Source: Hymenobacter mellowenesis
GTDB lineage: Bacteria; Bacteroidota; Bacteroidia; Cytophagales; Hymenobacteraceae
NCBI RefSeq assembly: GCF_030581005.1
Contig: NZ_JAUQSX010000001.1
Location: forward strand, 186,001-250,000
Length of the DNA stretch: 64,000 bases
Direction: 5' to 3'
Each line of letters opens with the position of its first letter. Positions within the stretch are counted from its first letter, which is position 1. The translations under genes and the position numbers were made by a program. Below are positions 51,372-60,312 of the stretch, in pieces. The notes under the pieces were generated by a model. It did not search any database, had not been told where the DNA came from, and worked only from the letters and a program-made list of their open reading frames with translations.

Positions 51372-53513
51372 CTACTTCACCAGCACCTCCGTAATCTTTC
51401 CAATGTCCCCGCTCACTTTCTGCAGAAACGTGAGTTGCTCTAGCAGCGACCTGTCGTCGGCATCGGCGGGCACTTCGGGGGCGGTGGGCAGCAACTCGGG
51501 GCTGGGCTCGGGGGTGGCGGGCGCAATGCAGCTTATACTTTTCTGGAGGGCAGCGGCGGCGCTGGTGAGGGCGCGGCGGCCCTCGGCGGCGAAGGGCGGC
51601 ACGGCGGGCGCGGCCTCGCGGAGGGTGCCGGTGAGGGCGGCAATGTTGGAGGAAAGAATGTGGTTCAGCACCACAAATTCGTGGGTTTCGGTGGGGCGGT
51701 GCTGCTTGCTTTTGGGCTCGGTGAGCATGCGCTGAAAGGCGGCTGCGAGGTTGGCTCCGCTTACGTACACGTCTTTGCGCAGCAGGCGGTACTCGTGCGG
51801 CGGCAGCGGGCGGCCGGCCAAGCGGTTGGCCAGCTGGCGCAGGTAGGCCAGGTTGGCGCGCAGGGCGGCGGCCATATAGTCGGTGAGTTGCTCCGATTCC
51901 CAGCGCGGAAACAGGAAATATCCCGCCGAAAACGCAATGGCGCAGCCAATTAGCGTATCCGTAATTCGCTCCTCGGCCACGCCGATGTAGTTCAGCCCCA
52001 GGAAGCTGAACATGATGAGCAAATAGGCCGTGAGGAAAACAACCGTGGCCAGGTACACCGTGCGCTGGAAGCTGTAGGCCAGCACCATAAATACCACCAG
52101 TACGCCGAAGCGCACCTCCGTCCAGGGCAGCAGCCAGAGGATGGCGGCCCCCAGCGCCCCGCCCGCCAGCGTGCCGATGATGCGCTCCTGGTTGCGCTGG
52201 CGCGTGAGGCTGAAGCCGGGCTTGAGCATGATGGTGACGGTCATCAGAATCCAGTAGTTGTGCTGGCCGTGCCAGAGGCCCTCGGCGATGCCAAAGGCCG
52301 TGAGGCAGGCCAATGTCATGCGCACGGAGTGGCGGAACACGCCCGATTTCAGCGTGAAATTCTGGCTCAGGGCCTGGGTTTCGATTTCCTGGTGGGCCAC
52401 GAAACGGGTGTGCTCGGCGGCGCGGCTGGGCACGTCGGCCGACGTCAGGCTTTCATCGAAATAGCGGCGGATGTTGCCCACGCGCCGGATGATGTCGCGC
52501 AGGTTGACCAAGATTTTCTTCAGCACCCGCTTGTTGCCCTCGGCCTCGTTGTCGAGGGTGCTGATGCGCGCCTGCAGGCGCATCCATTCGTCGCTGAGGT
52601 CGGGGCCCGGGCCGTCGTAGGGGCGGTTGGCCTGAATGGCCACGCCGAGGTGGTCGAGCTCGGTGGCGATGTGGCGGATGAGGGTGGAAATGTAGGGCAG
52701 CACCCCGCTCCGGCCAAAGCTGGCGCGCACGGCCGCGTAGTCGTAGTAGCCGGCCGTCACCCGCTCGTACAAGTCTACGGTTTCGACGAAGGTGAGCACC
52801 AGGCGGCGGCCGGTACTGGTGGTTTCGTTCACAATCTGGCGGGTGCGGAACATGATGTCGCGCGCGGCCTCCTGCTTTTCATTCACCACCACCTGCTGGG
52901 CCACCAAGGCGCGGTAGTCGTCATCCAGGGCCGTGGCGGGGTTGTAGAAAGTGGCTTTTAGCTCCAGAAAGCGAGCCAAGGCGTGAATGCTCTCGCCCAA
53001 CGCTTGCTGCGCGGGCCGGTAGGGCAGCACCTGGTAGGCCACCATGGCCAGGCCCGCGTACCAGAGGCCGCCCAGCAGCAGCAGGCCCGCGTGGGGCAGC
53101 GCCATGGCCAGCGTGGGCGGGTGGGCCAGCAGCAGCACCACATTGAGCAGGCCGGCGGTGCCCACGGCCCCGGCCCGCGCGCCCCAGACAAGCAGCATGG
53201 TCAGCCCGAAGCTGAGTACCCCGATTTCCAGGGCCAGCGTCCAGATGTTGAGGGCGGCCACGCTAGTGAGCAGGGACGTGACCACCACCAGGGCCAGGGC
53301 GGCCAGCATGCCGTTGCGACGGTGGGCGGCGGGGCCGGGCGTGTCGGTCACGCTCACGCACACGGCTCCGGTCGAGATGGTAAGGCCAAGGTCGAAATGC
53401 CCCCACTGAGCCAGCAGCAACGCCGGCAGCAGGATGGAAACCGTGGTGCGGACCCCATCGGAAAAATGCTGCCCGGACAGGAAATAGCGAAGGCGGCGGG
53501 AGTAGGTGTTCAT
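51372..53513 (-). CDS. FUSC/YccS-family membrane transporter-like protein
   Basis: 713 residues. Two halves of hydrophobic helices separated by soluble parts: an N-terminal membrane bundle (LLLAQWGHFDLGLTISTGAV, LNIWTLALEIGVLSFGLTML) and a second one (YWILMTVTIMLKPGFSLTRQ, RIIGTLAGGALGAAILWLLP, CAIAFSAGYFLFPRWESEQL). The pattern WILMTV-KPGFS-TRQR-R-GT-GG is the FUSC signature, as in YccS and aromatic-acid efflux proteins. Substrate unknown. ATG 53513 is chosen since the upstream frame reads into a palindrome. Confidence 0.88.
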   Translation of the reverse strand: MNTYSRRLRYFLSGQHFSDGVRTTVSILLPALLLAQWGHFDLGLTISTGAVCVSVTDTPGPAAHRRNGMLAALALVVVTSLLTSVAALNIWTLALEIGVLSFGLTMLLVWGARAGAVGTAGLLNVVLLLAHPPTLAMALPHAGLLLLGGLWYAGLAMVAYQVLPYRPAQQALGESIHALARFLELKATFYNPATALDDDYRALVAQQVVVNEKQEAARDIMFRTRQIVNETTSTGRRLVLTFVETVDLYERVTAGYYDYAAVRASFGRSGVLPYISTLIRHIATELDHLGVAIQANRPYDGPGPDLSDEWMRLQARISTLDNEAEGNKRVLKKILVNLRDIIRRVGNIRRYFDESLTSADVPSRAAEHTRFVAHQEIETQALSQNFTLKSGVFRHSVRMTLACLTAFGIAEGLWHGQHNYWILMTVTIMLKPGFSLTRQRNQERIIGTLAGGALGAAILWLLPWTEVRFGVLVVFMVLAYSFQRTVYLATVVFLTAYLLIMFSFLGLNYIGVAEERITDTLIGCAIAFSAGYFLFPRWESEQLTDYMAAALRANLAYLRQLANRLAGRPLPPHEYRLLRKDVYVSGANLAAAFQRMLTEPKSKQHRPTETHEFVVLNHILSSNIAALTGTLREAAPAVPPFAAEGRRALTSAAAALQKSISCIAPATPEPSPELLPTAPEVPADADDRSLLEQLTFLQKVSGDIGKITEVLVK

Positions 53514-53574
53514 TCGGAGAAGCGGCGGACTGGCTGCGAATAAACGGGAAGCCGGGGCAAATGGGTTGATAGTT

Positions 53575-53730
53575 GGGTATCGTCTGTCATCCTGAGCATT
53601 CTGCGAATCAAGCAGAGACGAAGGACCTAACCAAGCGAGAACAATCCACAGTTCTTCATTCGACACAGGCGCGATAAGGTCCTTCGTCTCTGCTTGATTC
53701 GCAGAATGCTCAGGATGACAGACGATACCC
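53575..53730. repeat. Long intergenic palindrome, family B
   Basis: Left arm GGGTATCGTCTGTCATCCTG, AGCATTCTGCGAATCAAGCA, GAGACGAAGGACC; right arm is its reverse complement, giving a stem over 50 bp. The outer CGTCTGTCATCCTGAG and inner GAAGGACC match 5559-5687, but the middle CATTCTGCGAATCAAGCAGA segment is an insertion shared by both arms. Confidence 0.9.
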
Positions 53731-53747
53731 AGCTGTTTGCCCCGGCC

Positions 53748-54044
53748 CTACAGCGTCGTCGTGTTCGGCCGCCCGTCCTCGTCGTCATAAGCCGCGGAGT
53801 CGCCTTCGTCCTCATACACGGCGCTTTCCAGGTCGTCGACGCAGGTTTCGAGCTGGGCAACTTCTTCCTCTTTTTCGGCTAGCTGCTGGCGCAGGGTGGC
53901 CAGCTCACGGGCTTGCTGCTGCTGGGTAGCTTCGAGTTGGGCAAGGCGTTGCTGGTTGGTCTGGCAGGCGGGCAGGGCCAACGCCAGCACGGCTACCCAC
54001 GCGCCGCGACGCCCCCGATTCCAGGCAGATAATAAGGCTTTCAT
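53748..54044 (-). CDS. Small coiled-coil lipoprotein
   Basis: 98 residues. Signal peptide with lipobox LALPAC, then a Gln/Glu-rich coiled coil (QQRLAQLEATQQQQARELAT, LRQQLAEKEEEVAQLE) and an acidic tail. Looks like Lpp-type envelope lipoproteins. ATG 54044 is chosen because the signal sequence (MKALLSAWNRGRRGAW) starts there; the 18 bases upstream contain a TAATTTTG promoter-like box. Confidence 0.72.
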   Translation of the reverse strand: MKALLSAWNRGRRGAWVAVLALALPACQTNQQRLAQLEATQQQQARELATLRQQLAEKEEEVAQLETCVDDLESAVYEDEGDSAAYDDEDGRPNTTTL

Positions 54045-54107
54045 CACGCCAAAATTACGCACAAGGCCCGCCGTAGTTGCCAGGCGCCCTGAAGTTGGCG
54101 GTTGGGT

Positions 54108-55469
54108 TTAGCGCTGCCACACTGCGTAGCCATAGGCGGCCAGCGGCACGGCGGCGGGGCTGCCCACGGCCGTTTTGGTTAGCGCATTGGTCCAGCCTGC
54201 GCCTTGCAGCGCGGCGGGTAGCGGCACCGAGACGGCGCTGTTGCGCAGATTCACCAGCACCAGCACTTCCTGCGCGCCTAAGCGGTGGCGCACTACCACG
54301 GCGCCGGGCGCCTGGTCGAAATACTCGGCCGGCCCGGAGCGCAAGGCCGGCTGGGCGTTGTACACCGCCAGCAAGCCGCGGTAGAAAGTGCCCGCCGTGG
54401 GGTCATTACTCCAGCGAATGGGTGTGCGGCTGGGGCTGTTGAGCTGGGCCGGGTCGCCGGCCTCCTGGCCGTTGTAGATGAGCGGCGCGGCGCCGAAAGC
54501 CAGCGTGGCCACGTAGGCGGCGCGGGCGGCAGCTTCGCTGCCGAAGCGCGCGGCGGGTGCGCCGGCCTGCACCTCATCGTGGTTGGTGGTGAAGCGCAGG
54601 CGGTAGCTGCCGGCGGGCACATTTTGCAGTTCGGTGCTGTGGGCAGCGGCCAGCGCAGCTGCCGGGGCCTGGTTGATGACCACGCGCTGCAGGGCATTAT
54701 AAAAATTCCAGCCGAAGGTGAGCTGAAAGCCGGCGGCGTAGTGGCTGGTCTGGCTGCCTTCGGCCAGGAAAAACAGGTTGGGGTTGGCCTGGCGCAGCTC
54801 CGCGATGGCGGCCTGCCAGTAGTCGTCGGGCACAAGGTCAGCCGCGTCGCAGCGGAACCCGTCGATGGCGTGCCCGGTCACCCAGGTTTTCATGGCGGCC
54901 GTCATGGCTTGGCGCAGTTCGGGGCGGCTGTAGTTAAGGTCGGCCACGTCGGTCCACTGCGGGTTGGGGTGCACAATCTGGCCGCTGGCGTCGCGGGTAT
55001 ACCAGTCGGGGTGCTGCTGAATCCAGGGGTGGTAGTACGAGGTGTGGTTGGCCACCCAGTCGAGCAGCACGCGCAGGCCGCGCTGGTGGGCGGCGGCCAC
55101 CAGCCGGTCGAAGGCGGCCAGGTCGCCCAGCTCGCGGTTCACGGCGGCGTAGGCGTCCACGGCATAGGGGGAGCCGTGCGTGGGGTGCAGCGGCATCAGC
55201 CAAAGCGTGTTCACGCCCAGCTTTTGCAGTGAATCGAGCCGGGGTAGCATCCCATCAAAGGTGCCGGCGGCGCTGAAATCGGGCACGAACACCTCATACA
55301 GGACCGCGTCGCGGGCTGCCAGCGCGGGCAGCGGGCTGATGTTTACTTCCGGCGCAGGCGGCTCGGGTGGGTTGTGCTTGCAGCTGCCCCACAGGCAGCC
55401 CAGCAGCAGCAGATACAGCAGCGGCTGGGGGCGTAGCAGCCAGGTTAGCAGCCGGAAGCGGTGGTTCAT
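54108..55469 (-). CDS. GH13 alpha-amylase-family lipoprotein
   Basis: 453 residues. Signal peptide with lipobox LWGSC. GH13 TIM barrel: VLYEVFVPDFSAAGTFDGML, LGVNTLWLMPLHP, GLRVLLDWVANHTSYYHPW, nucleophile Asp in GFRCDAADLVP, acid/base Glu in FFLAEGSQTSH, third Asp in FTTNHDE. A short C-terminal beta domain follows. Hydrolyses alpha-glucans or transfers glucosyl units at the outer surface. No SusC/SusD pair adjoins. A GTG/TTG start two codons earlier is possible. Confidence 0.9.
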   Translation of the reverse strand: MNHRFRLLTWLLRPQPLLYLLLLGCLWGSCKHNPPEPPAPEVNISPLPALAARDAVLYEVFVPDFSAAGTFDGMLPRLDSLQKLGVNTLWLMPLHPTHGSPYAVDAYAAVNRELGDLAAFDRLVAAAHQRGLRVLLDWVANHTSYYHPWIQQHPDWYTRDASGQIVHPNPQWTDVADLNYSRPELRQAMTAAMKTWVTGHAIDGFRCDAADLVPDDYWQAAIAELRQANPNLFFLAEGSQTSHYAAGFQLTFGWNFYNALQRVVINQAPAAALAAAHSTELQNVPAGSYRLRFTTNHDEVQAGAPAARFGSEAAARAAYVATLAFGAAPLIYNGQEAGDPAQLNSPSRTPIRWSNDPTAGTFYRGLLAVYNAQPALRSGPAEYFDQAPGAVVVRHRLGAQEVLVLVNLRNSAVSVPLPAALQGAGWTNALTKTAVGSPAAVPLAAYGYAVWQR

Positions 55470-55944
55470 TACCAAAAATAAGCAAGTATTTGTATAGAAT
55501 TAGCGGGCCTGAAAACGGTGGCTCTGACGGGCTTCTCCTTTCCCGGCCACTCCGGCCCAGTCCCGGCCAGTTTGCCGGGGGAAAGCCTCCGTGCCCCGCC
55601 CCGACGCGGCGGTGGCGTGGGCCGAACTGGGCGCCGGTTGGGCATGGCGCAGGGAAAGGGGAGTTTCTTTTTGGGGGCCGGCCCGGTAAGGGTTTGCGGC
55701 TGAGCTCACCAGCCAAGCCTCCAAAAACGACTTTTCACCAGCTTGGAGGCCATAACGCCCGGCGAAAGACGGCGGGCCGCAGAAAAAAATATCCCGTTCG
55801 CAAGCTCCACCCTAGCAGAATCCGAATGCAGGCATGAAAATTGTCGCTGCTTAAACGTTTATTGTGGCTAATTTGCCCGCAGTAAGCAACTTTTCAACAC
55901 CTTTTCTTCACCACCCCTTCATTTTTTCACCCCCTCATCACCCA
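55470..55944. other. Intergenic region before the T9SS-type adhesin, no gene recognised
   Basis: 475 bases, GC-rich for about 330 bases, then AT-rich near the following start. Several short frames cross it on both strands but none resembles a family or has a credible start. No dispersed palindrome. It presumably carries the divergent promoters of the GH13 and adhesin genes. Confidence 0.5.
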
Positions 55945-57687
55945 ATGAGAACAAAAATTACGCATCTGGCCTTCCTTTTAGCCCTGCTGGGCGCGGGGGC
56001 ATTGCGCACCGCTCGGGCGCAAACCGTGTATGTGCCCGCGGCCGTGACCGGCTACACTGCCGACGTGGTGGCCGAAGGTGCCGGCACCGTGGCCAGCCAA
56101 ACTACCAACACCGTGGACCGCGGCAACTCGGCGGTACGCTGGTGCTTTGCCACCACCAACTTTGTGAACCCCTCGGGCCAGCGCCCCACCCGCGCCCTGC
56201 CGCCGTCGGGCCTCATCACCAGTATCAGCACGCCGGGCCTCACCTACCAAATGGGCCCGTTCACCGGCAATAACTCGCTGCGCATCGACGGCGCCAGTTC
56301 CGGCACCCTCACCCTCACCAACCCGCAGCCCTGCAGCGAGGTGATGGTGCTGGCCACCGAAGGCAACGGCAACACCGTTGGAAAAACCTTCGTGGTCACC
56401 TTCACCGATGGTACCAGCCAGACGTTCAACAACATCGTGGTACCGGACTGGTTCGGGGGCACCATCACGCCGGCCATCATCGTGGGTAGCCGCGTGAACC
56501 GGCCCGATGACGTGATTGACAACCCGGCCAACGACCCGCGCATCTACGAAGTGCGGCTGACGCTGAGCGTGAGCAATTACAGCCGCTCGGTACAAAGCGT
56601 GAGCGTGACAAAAACCTCCACCGACCCGGTGCTTAACGTAATGGGCATCAGCCTGGGCTCGAACTGCCTGGGCGTACCCACCGGCGGCACAGCCGTGGCC
56701 AGCCCCGCTACGGTGTGCCCCGGCCTGCCGGTGGTGCTGGGCCTCACGGGCGCTTCGGCCACGGGCGGCATCACCTACCAGTGGCAGGCTTCGACCAATG
56801 GCGGCACTACGTTTACCGACATTGCGGGCGCTACTACTACCTTCTTCACGGTGCGCCCCACCGTGAGCACCCAGTACCGGGCCGTGGTGACCTGCCGCTT
56901 GCAGTCGAGCAACTCGACGGTAGTAAACGTGACCGTGCCCCCCACCGTGGCCACGGTGACCTACGCGGCCGGCCCCTTCTGCCAGGGCAATGCCGGCGGC
57001 CCCACCCAAACGGCGCTGCCCACGTCCTTTACCCCCACGGGCGGCATATTCACGAGCACCACGGGCCTGGTGCTCGACGCTGCCACCGGCGCCGTGAACC
57101 TGTCCACCTCCACGCCCGGCACCTACACCGTGACCTACACCATTCCGAACTCCTGCCAGGCGGTGGCCTCCACGTCCATCACGCTGGTGCGCACGGTGGC
57201 CGCGCTGGCTTACCCAGGCTCCTCGTTCTGCCGCGTGGGCACCACCGGCGCGCCCACCTTCTCGCCGCAGGGTGGCACGTTCACGAGCACAGCCGGGCTG
57301 TCGCTCAACCCCAGCACGGGCGCCATCGACCTGGGCAGCTCCACGGCCGGCAACTACACCGTGAGCTACACCAGCAGCGGCGCCTGCCCGGCCACGGCCA
57401 CGGCCGCCCTCACTGTGAAAAGCGACGCGCTGCCCACTTTCCCCAACGTGCTCACGCCTAACGGCGACACCAAGAACGATGAGTTGAAGCTCACCATCAG
57501 CGACGTGACGGGCTACCACATCCGCGTGTTCAACCGCTGGGGCCGCAAGGTGTACGAAGGCTATGACGCCGCCAAGGGCTGGAAAGCCGAAGACAACAGC
57601 GCCGGCATGTACTACTACCAGGTAGAATACGCCGACTGCGCCGGCCGCCAGCAGCTGCACAAAACCTGGATTGAAGTGGTGAAGTAA
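55945..57687 (+). CDS. Secreted protein with Ig-like repeats and type IX secretion (CHU_C-like) C-terminal domain
   Basis: 580 residues. Signal peptide MRTKITHLAFLLALLGAGAL followed by a beta-sandwich of about 200 residues. Then PKD/Ig-like modules rich in Ser/Thr/Gly, for example TYQWQASTNGGTTFTDIAGA and repeats with GTFTSTAGLSLNPSTGAIDL. The last 85 residues are the gliding-motility/T9SS sorting domain: FPNVLTPNGDTKNDELKLTI, IRVFNRWGRKVYEGYD, GMYYYQVEY and KTWIEVVK. So exported by type IX secretion and attached to or released from the surface; probably adhesive. ATG 55945 is fixed by the signal peptide. Confidence 0.9.
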   Translation: MRTKITHLAFLLALLGAGALRTARAQTVYVPAAVTGYTADVVAEGAGTVASQTTNTVDRGNSAVRWCFATTNFVNPSGQRPTRALPPSGLITSISTPGLTYQMGPFTGNNSLRIDGASSGTLTLTNPQPCSEVMVLATEGNGNTVGKTFVVTFTDGTSQTFNNIVVPDWFGGTITPAIIVGSRVNRPDDVIDNPANDPRIYEVRLTLSVSNYSRSVQSVSVTKTSTDPVLNVMGISLGSNCLGVPTGGTAVASPATVCPGLPVVLGLTGASATGGITYQWQASTNGGTTFTDIAGATTTFFTVRPTVSTQYRAVVTCRLQSSNSTVVNVTVPPTVATVTYAAGPFCQGNAGGPTQTALPTSFTPTGGIFTSTTGLVLDAATGAVNLSTSTPGTYTVTYTIPNSCQAVASTSITLVRTVAALAYPGSSFCRVGTTGAPTFSPQGGTFTSTAGLSLNPSTGAIDLGSSTAGNYTVSYTSSGACPATATAALTVKSDALPTFPNVLTPNGDTKNDELKLTISDVTGYHIRVFNRWGRKVYEGYDAAKGWKAEDNSAGMYYYQVEYADCAGRQQLHKTWIEVVK

Positions 57688-57729
57688 GGTCGTTGCCCCG
57701 TGTCTTGCTAAGGCACGGGGCAGCAATAG

Positions 57730-57770
57730 AAAGGCCGTCATGCTGCGCTCAGCATGACGGCCTTTTTGTT
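57730..57770. terminator. Terminator built on a family A palindrome core
   Basis: 15-base perfect stem AAAGGCCGTCATGCT with AGCATGACGGCCTTT around GCGCTC, then a T-run. The GTCATGCT-GCGCTCAGCATGAC part is the outer arm of the family A palindromes with the whole middle missing. A second small hairpin at about 57694-57723 (TGCCCCGTG and CACGGGGCA) precedes it. Confidence 0.88.
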
Positions 57771-57792
57771 TTTTTACCACCAACCAACGCCC

Positions 57793-58743
57793 TTAATACA
57801 GCACGTCGTCCACGGCTTCAATCTTGGCAGGTAGCTCGGTTTCCTGCAGCAGCTCGCGGATGTCGATTTCGATGCTGCGGCAGATGGTCGTCATCGGCAC
57901 GTCGTAGATGTCGTTTTCGAAGGGGTTTTCGCTGGTGTGGCCCACCACTTCGATGACGTTGAACACCCACGACACCAGCACCGAAAACGGCACCATCAGC
58001 CAGACGTGGTACTGGCCCAGGGCCACGCGGTGGTCGAACTCCTCCACCAGGCCCAGGGGCAGAATGGCGGCGAATATCCAGACAAAAGCAAAGCTAAAAA
58101 ACGCAAACTGACGCGGAAAAGGCGTGTTTTTGATGCGCTCGCAGCCGCCCTGCGCGTTGAACAGGTCCTGAATGGTCTGCATCAGGGCCACCTGGCGGAA
58201 CTCGGTGAGCAGGCCGCGGTCGGACAGCTCGCGCAGCTCGATGCTTTGGCGGCGCAGCAGGTGGGTGGGCGGGTTGCTGAGGGCCTTGGCCTGAATGGCT
58301 TCATCGACGGGCAGGAAGGGCGCCACTTCGGTGTCCCAGAGCTCGGCGGTTTGGCGGCGTAGGTGCAGGCGCAGGGCATTGCACCACGCCACCTGCCGGT
58401 AAGCCAGGCGGCGGTGCAGCACGGCCATTTCGGACTTCGCGGCGCTGTCGGGGTCCACGAAATCGAACACCCGAATGGCCCAGACGCGGCTGGTGTTCAC
58501 GATGCTGCCCCACAGCTGCCGGCCTTCCCAGAACCGGTCGTAGGAGCCGTTGCTCTTAAACCCGATGTAGAACGCCACGGCCGTACCCAGCAGCGCCACC
58601 GGCTGCCACGGAATGTCGAGGAAATGCACATTGAGCGGCCCGTAGAGCAGGCAAATCAGGGTGTTGTAAACGGTGAACAGCAGCAGGCTGCGCCAGGTGA
58701 GCCGCCAAACGACGTTCCAACGGAGGTTTTTACGAATGTACAT
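57793..58743 (-). CDS. Bestrophin-family ion channel protein
   Basis: 316 residues, matching bacterial bestrophin (UPF0187/YneE): NLRWNVVWRLTWRSLLLFTV, LGTAVAFYIGFKSNGSYDRF, WEGRQLWGSIVNTSR, QFAFFSFAFVWIFAAILPLG, VPFSVLVSWVFNVIEVVGHT and NPFENDIYDVPMTTICRSIE. These form pentameric anion or cation channels in the inner membrane. The NPFE-D motif is the family hallmark. Single gene, ends just past the repeat-derived terminator. Confidence 0.92.
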   Translation of the reverse strand: MYIRKNLRWNVVWRLTWRSLLLFTVYNTLICLLYGPLNVHFLDIPWQPVALLGTAVAFYIGFKSNGSYDRFWEGRQLWGSIVNTSRVWAIRVFDFVDPDSAAKSEMAVLHRRLAYRQVAWCNALRLHLRRQTAELWDTEVAPFLPVDEAIQAKALSNPPTHLLRRQSIELRELSDRGLLTEFRQVALMQTIQDLFNAQGGCERIKNTPFPRQFAFFSFAFVWIFAAILPLGLVEEFDHRVALGQYHVWLMVPFSVLVSWVFNVIEVVGHTSENPFENDIYDVPMTTICRSIEIDIRELLQETELPAKIEAVDDVLY

Positions 58744-58799
58744 TGCCTACCTAAACCTGAAAAGGAAGCCTGTGGTTGCGTTCCGGAATTAAAGTCCGG

Positions 58800-59219
58800 T
58801 TAATTCGGCAGGGCCGCAATGCACTTCAGCTCGATGGCAATGGGCGTGGGCAGGCAGTTGATTTCGAGGGTGGTGCGGCAGGGCTGGGCCGAGGCGAAGT
58901 ACTCGGCGTAGAGGCGGTTATACACCGGGAAATCGTCCTTCATGTTGGTGAGAAACACGGTGACGTCCACCAAATCATCCCATTTGGCACCAGCTTCTTC
59001 CAGAATGTAGCGCACGTTCTGAAACACGGCGTGGCACTGGCTTTCGAAGTCGTATTGCAGCACGTTACCGTCCTCGTCGACCTCGACGCCGGGAATGCCG
59101 TTCTGGCCGCGCTGCCGCGGGCCCACGCCCGACAGGAACAGCAGGTTGCCCACGCGGCGGGTGTAGGGGTAGGCACCCACGGGCTCGGGGGCGCGGGAGG
59201 TGGAGGGGGACTCGGCCAT
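58800..59219 (-). CDS. RidA/YjgF-family protein
   Basis: 139 residues. RidA fold: VGAYPYTRRVGNLLFLSGVG, FESQCHAVFQNVRYILEEAG, DVTVFLTNMKDDFPVYNRLY, CRTTLEINCLPTPIAIELKC. The conserved Arg in CRTTLE binds substrate carboxylate. RidA hydrolyses reactive enamine/imine intermediates; this form with PVGAYPYTRR resembles the 2-aminomuconate deaminase branch. No catabolic partners nearby. It lies 56 bases upstream of bestrophin in the same direction. Confidence 0.9.
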   Translation of the reverse strand: MAESPSTSRAPEPVGAYPYTRRVGNLLFLSGVGPRQRGQNGIPGVEVDEDGNVLQYDFESQCHAVFQNVRYILEEAGAKWDDLVDVTVFLTNMKDDFPVYNRLYAEYFASAQPCRTTLEINCLPTPIAIELKCIAALPN

Positions 59220-59374
59220 GCGGAAAGTAAAATGAGGTGCGACGGGACGAAAGTAAAACGCCGGGCCGCACGTCAGCTTATTTAATGGCTCCGGCTGGCA
59301 AGGTTTTTTCAGTAGGCTGTGTTCTGAATGCCGTTATTTGCACGCATCTCCGACGAAATTATCCAGCTATTCGC

Positions 59375-60187
59375 ATGAAAATCCTGCCCGCTCTACTGCT
59401 CACCTGTTTCATCGGCTTCAGCGCCCAGGCCCAAAAGCTCAAGATGCCGCCCAAGCCCTCCAGTGGCACCGTGTACGACTCGGTGGCCCAGCCGGCCGTG
59501 CCCATCGGCGGCACCGAGCGCTACGCCCAGTTCCTGGCCGACCACCAGAAATACCCCGCCAGTGCCATGCAGAAAGGCATCCAGGGCACGGTGAAGGTGA
59601 GCTTCATCGTGGAGAAAACCGGCACCGTGAACGACGTGAAGGTGGAAACCCCGCTCTCGCCGGAGCTGGACGCCGAGGCCATTCGCCTCATTAAAAGTGC
59701 CCCAAAATGGACGCCGGCGCGCCACCACCGCAACGAAATCGTGCGCCAGCGCGTGGTGGTGCCCGTTTCGTTCGTAATGTCGCCGGGCAGCACCGTCACG
59801 GTGGGCGCGGCCGGTAAGGAGCGGCCCATCCTCACCTCGGCCGCCGACATTGCGGCCTCGGCCAACCCCAACGTGCGGCCCGTGGTGGCCCCCGACCGCC
59901 CCACCCAGCCCGTGGGCGGCACCCAGGCCTTTTTCGACTGGATTGAGAAAAACCAGAAGTACCCTTTGCTGGCCAAACAGCGTAAGATTCAGGGCAAGGT
60001 GATGGTGGAATTTATGGTGCAGCCCGACGGCAGCCTGACCGATGTGCGCGTGGCCCGCAAGATGGGCTCGGGCCTGGATGAGGAAGCCCTGCGCCTCATC
60101 AAAGCCGCGCCTAAGTGGGAGCCCGCCATGTTTCAGGGCAAGCCCATAAAGCAAAAGATGCTGCTGCCCGTCTTGTTTCAGTTGTAG
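59375..60187 (+). CDS. Exported protein with two TonB C-terminal-like domains
   Basis: 270 residues. Signal peptide MKILPALLLTCFIGFSAQAQ rather than the usual TonB anchor. Two TonB_C domains: the first with FLADHQKYPASAMQKGIQGT, VKVSFIVEKTGTVNDVKVET, AIRLIKSAPKWTPA; the second with WIEKNQKYPLLAKQRKIQGK, VMVEFMVQPDGSLTDVRVAR, ALRLIKAAPKWEPA. About 60 residues link them. The domains normally touch TonB-dependent receptors; without an anchor this could be a periplasmic decoy or binding protein. ATG 59375 is fixed by the signal peptide. Confidence 0.85.
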   Translation: MKILPALLLTCFIGFSAQAQKLKMPPKPSSGTVYDSVAQPAVPIGGTERYAQFLADHQKYPASAMQKGIQGTVKVSFIVEKTGTVNDVKVETPLSPELDAEAIRLIKSAPKWTPARHHRNEIVRQRVVVPVSFVMSPGSTVTVGAAGKERPILTSAADIAASANPNVRPVVAPDRPTQPVGGTQAFFDWIEKNQKYPLLAKQRKIQGKVMVEFMVQPDGSLTDVRVARKMGSGLDEEALRLIKAAPKWEPAMFQGKPIKQKMLLPVLFQL

Positions 60188-60312
60188 GCCTTGGCTTTGC
60201 GGCGTTCGGGAGAAAAGGGTTTCGGCCGGCACGAGTGCCGCGAAACTCCGCTTCGTCCCGCGTAGGCATCCGGAAGCGGGAGGTTTTTGCCAGTCGTTTG
60301 TTATAGCGCTAT

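Noticed and set aside
55978..57783. 601-codon minus-strand frame opposite the T9SS adhesin
   Set aside because: Shadow frame of Arg/His/Gly-rich composition; the plus-strand protein has a signal peptide and a sorting domain.
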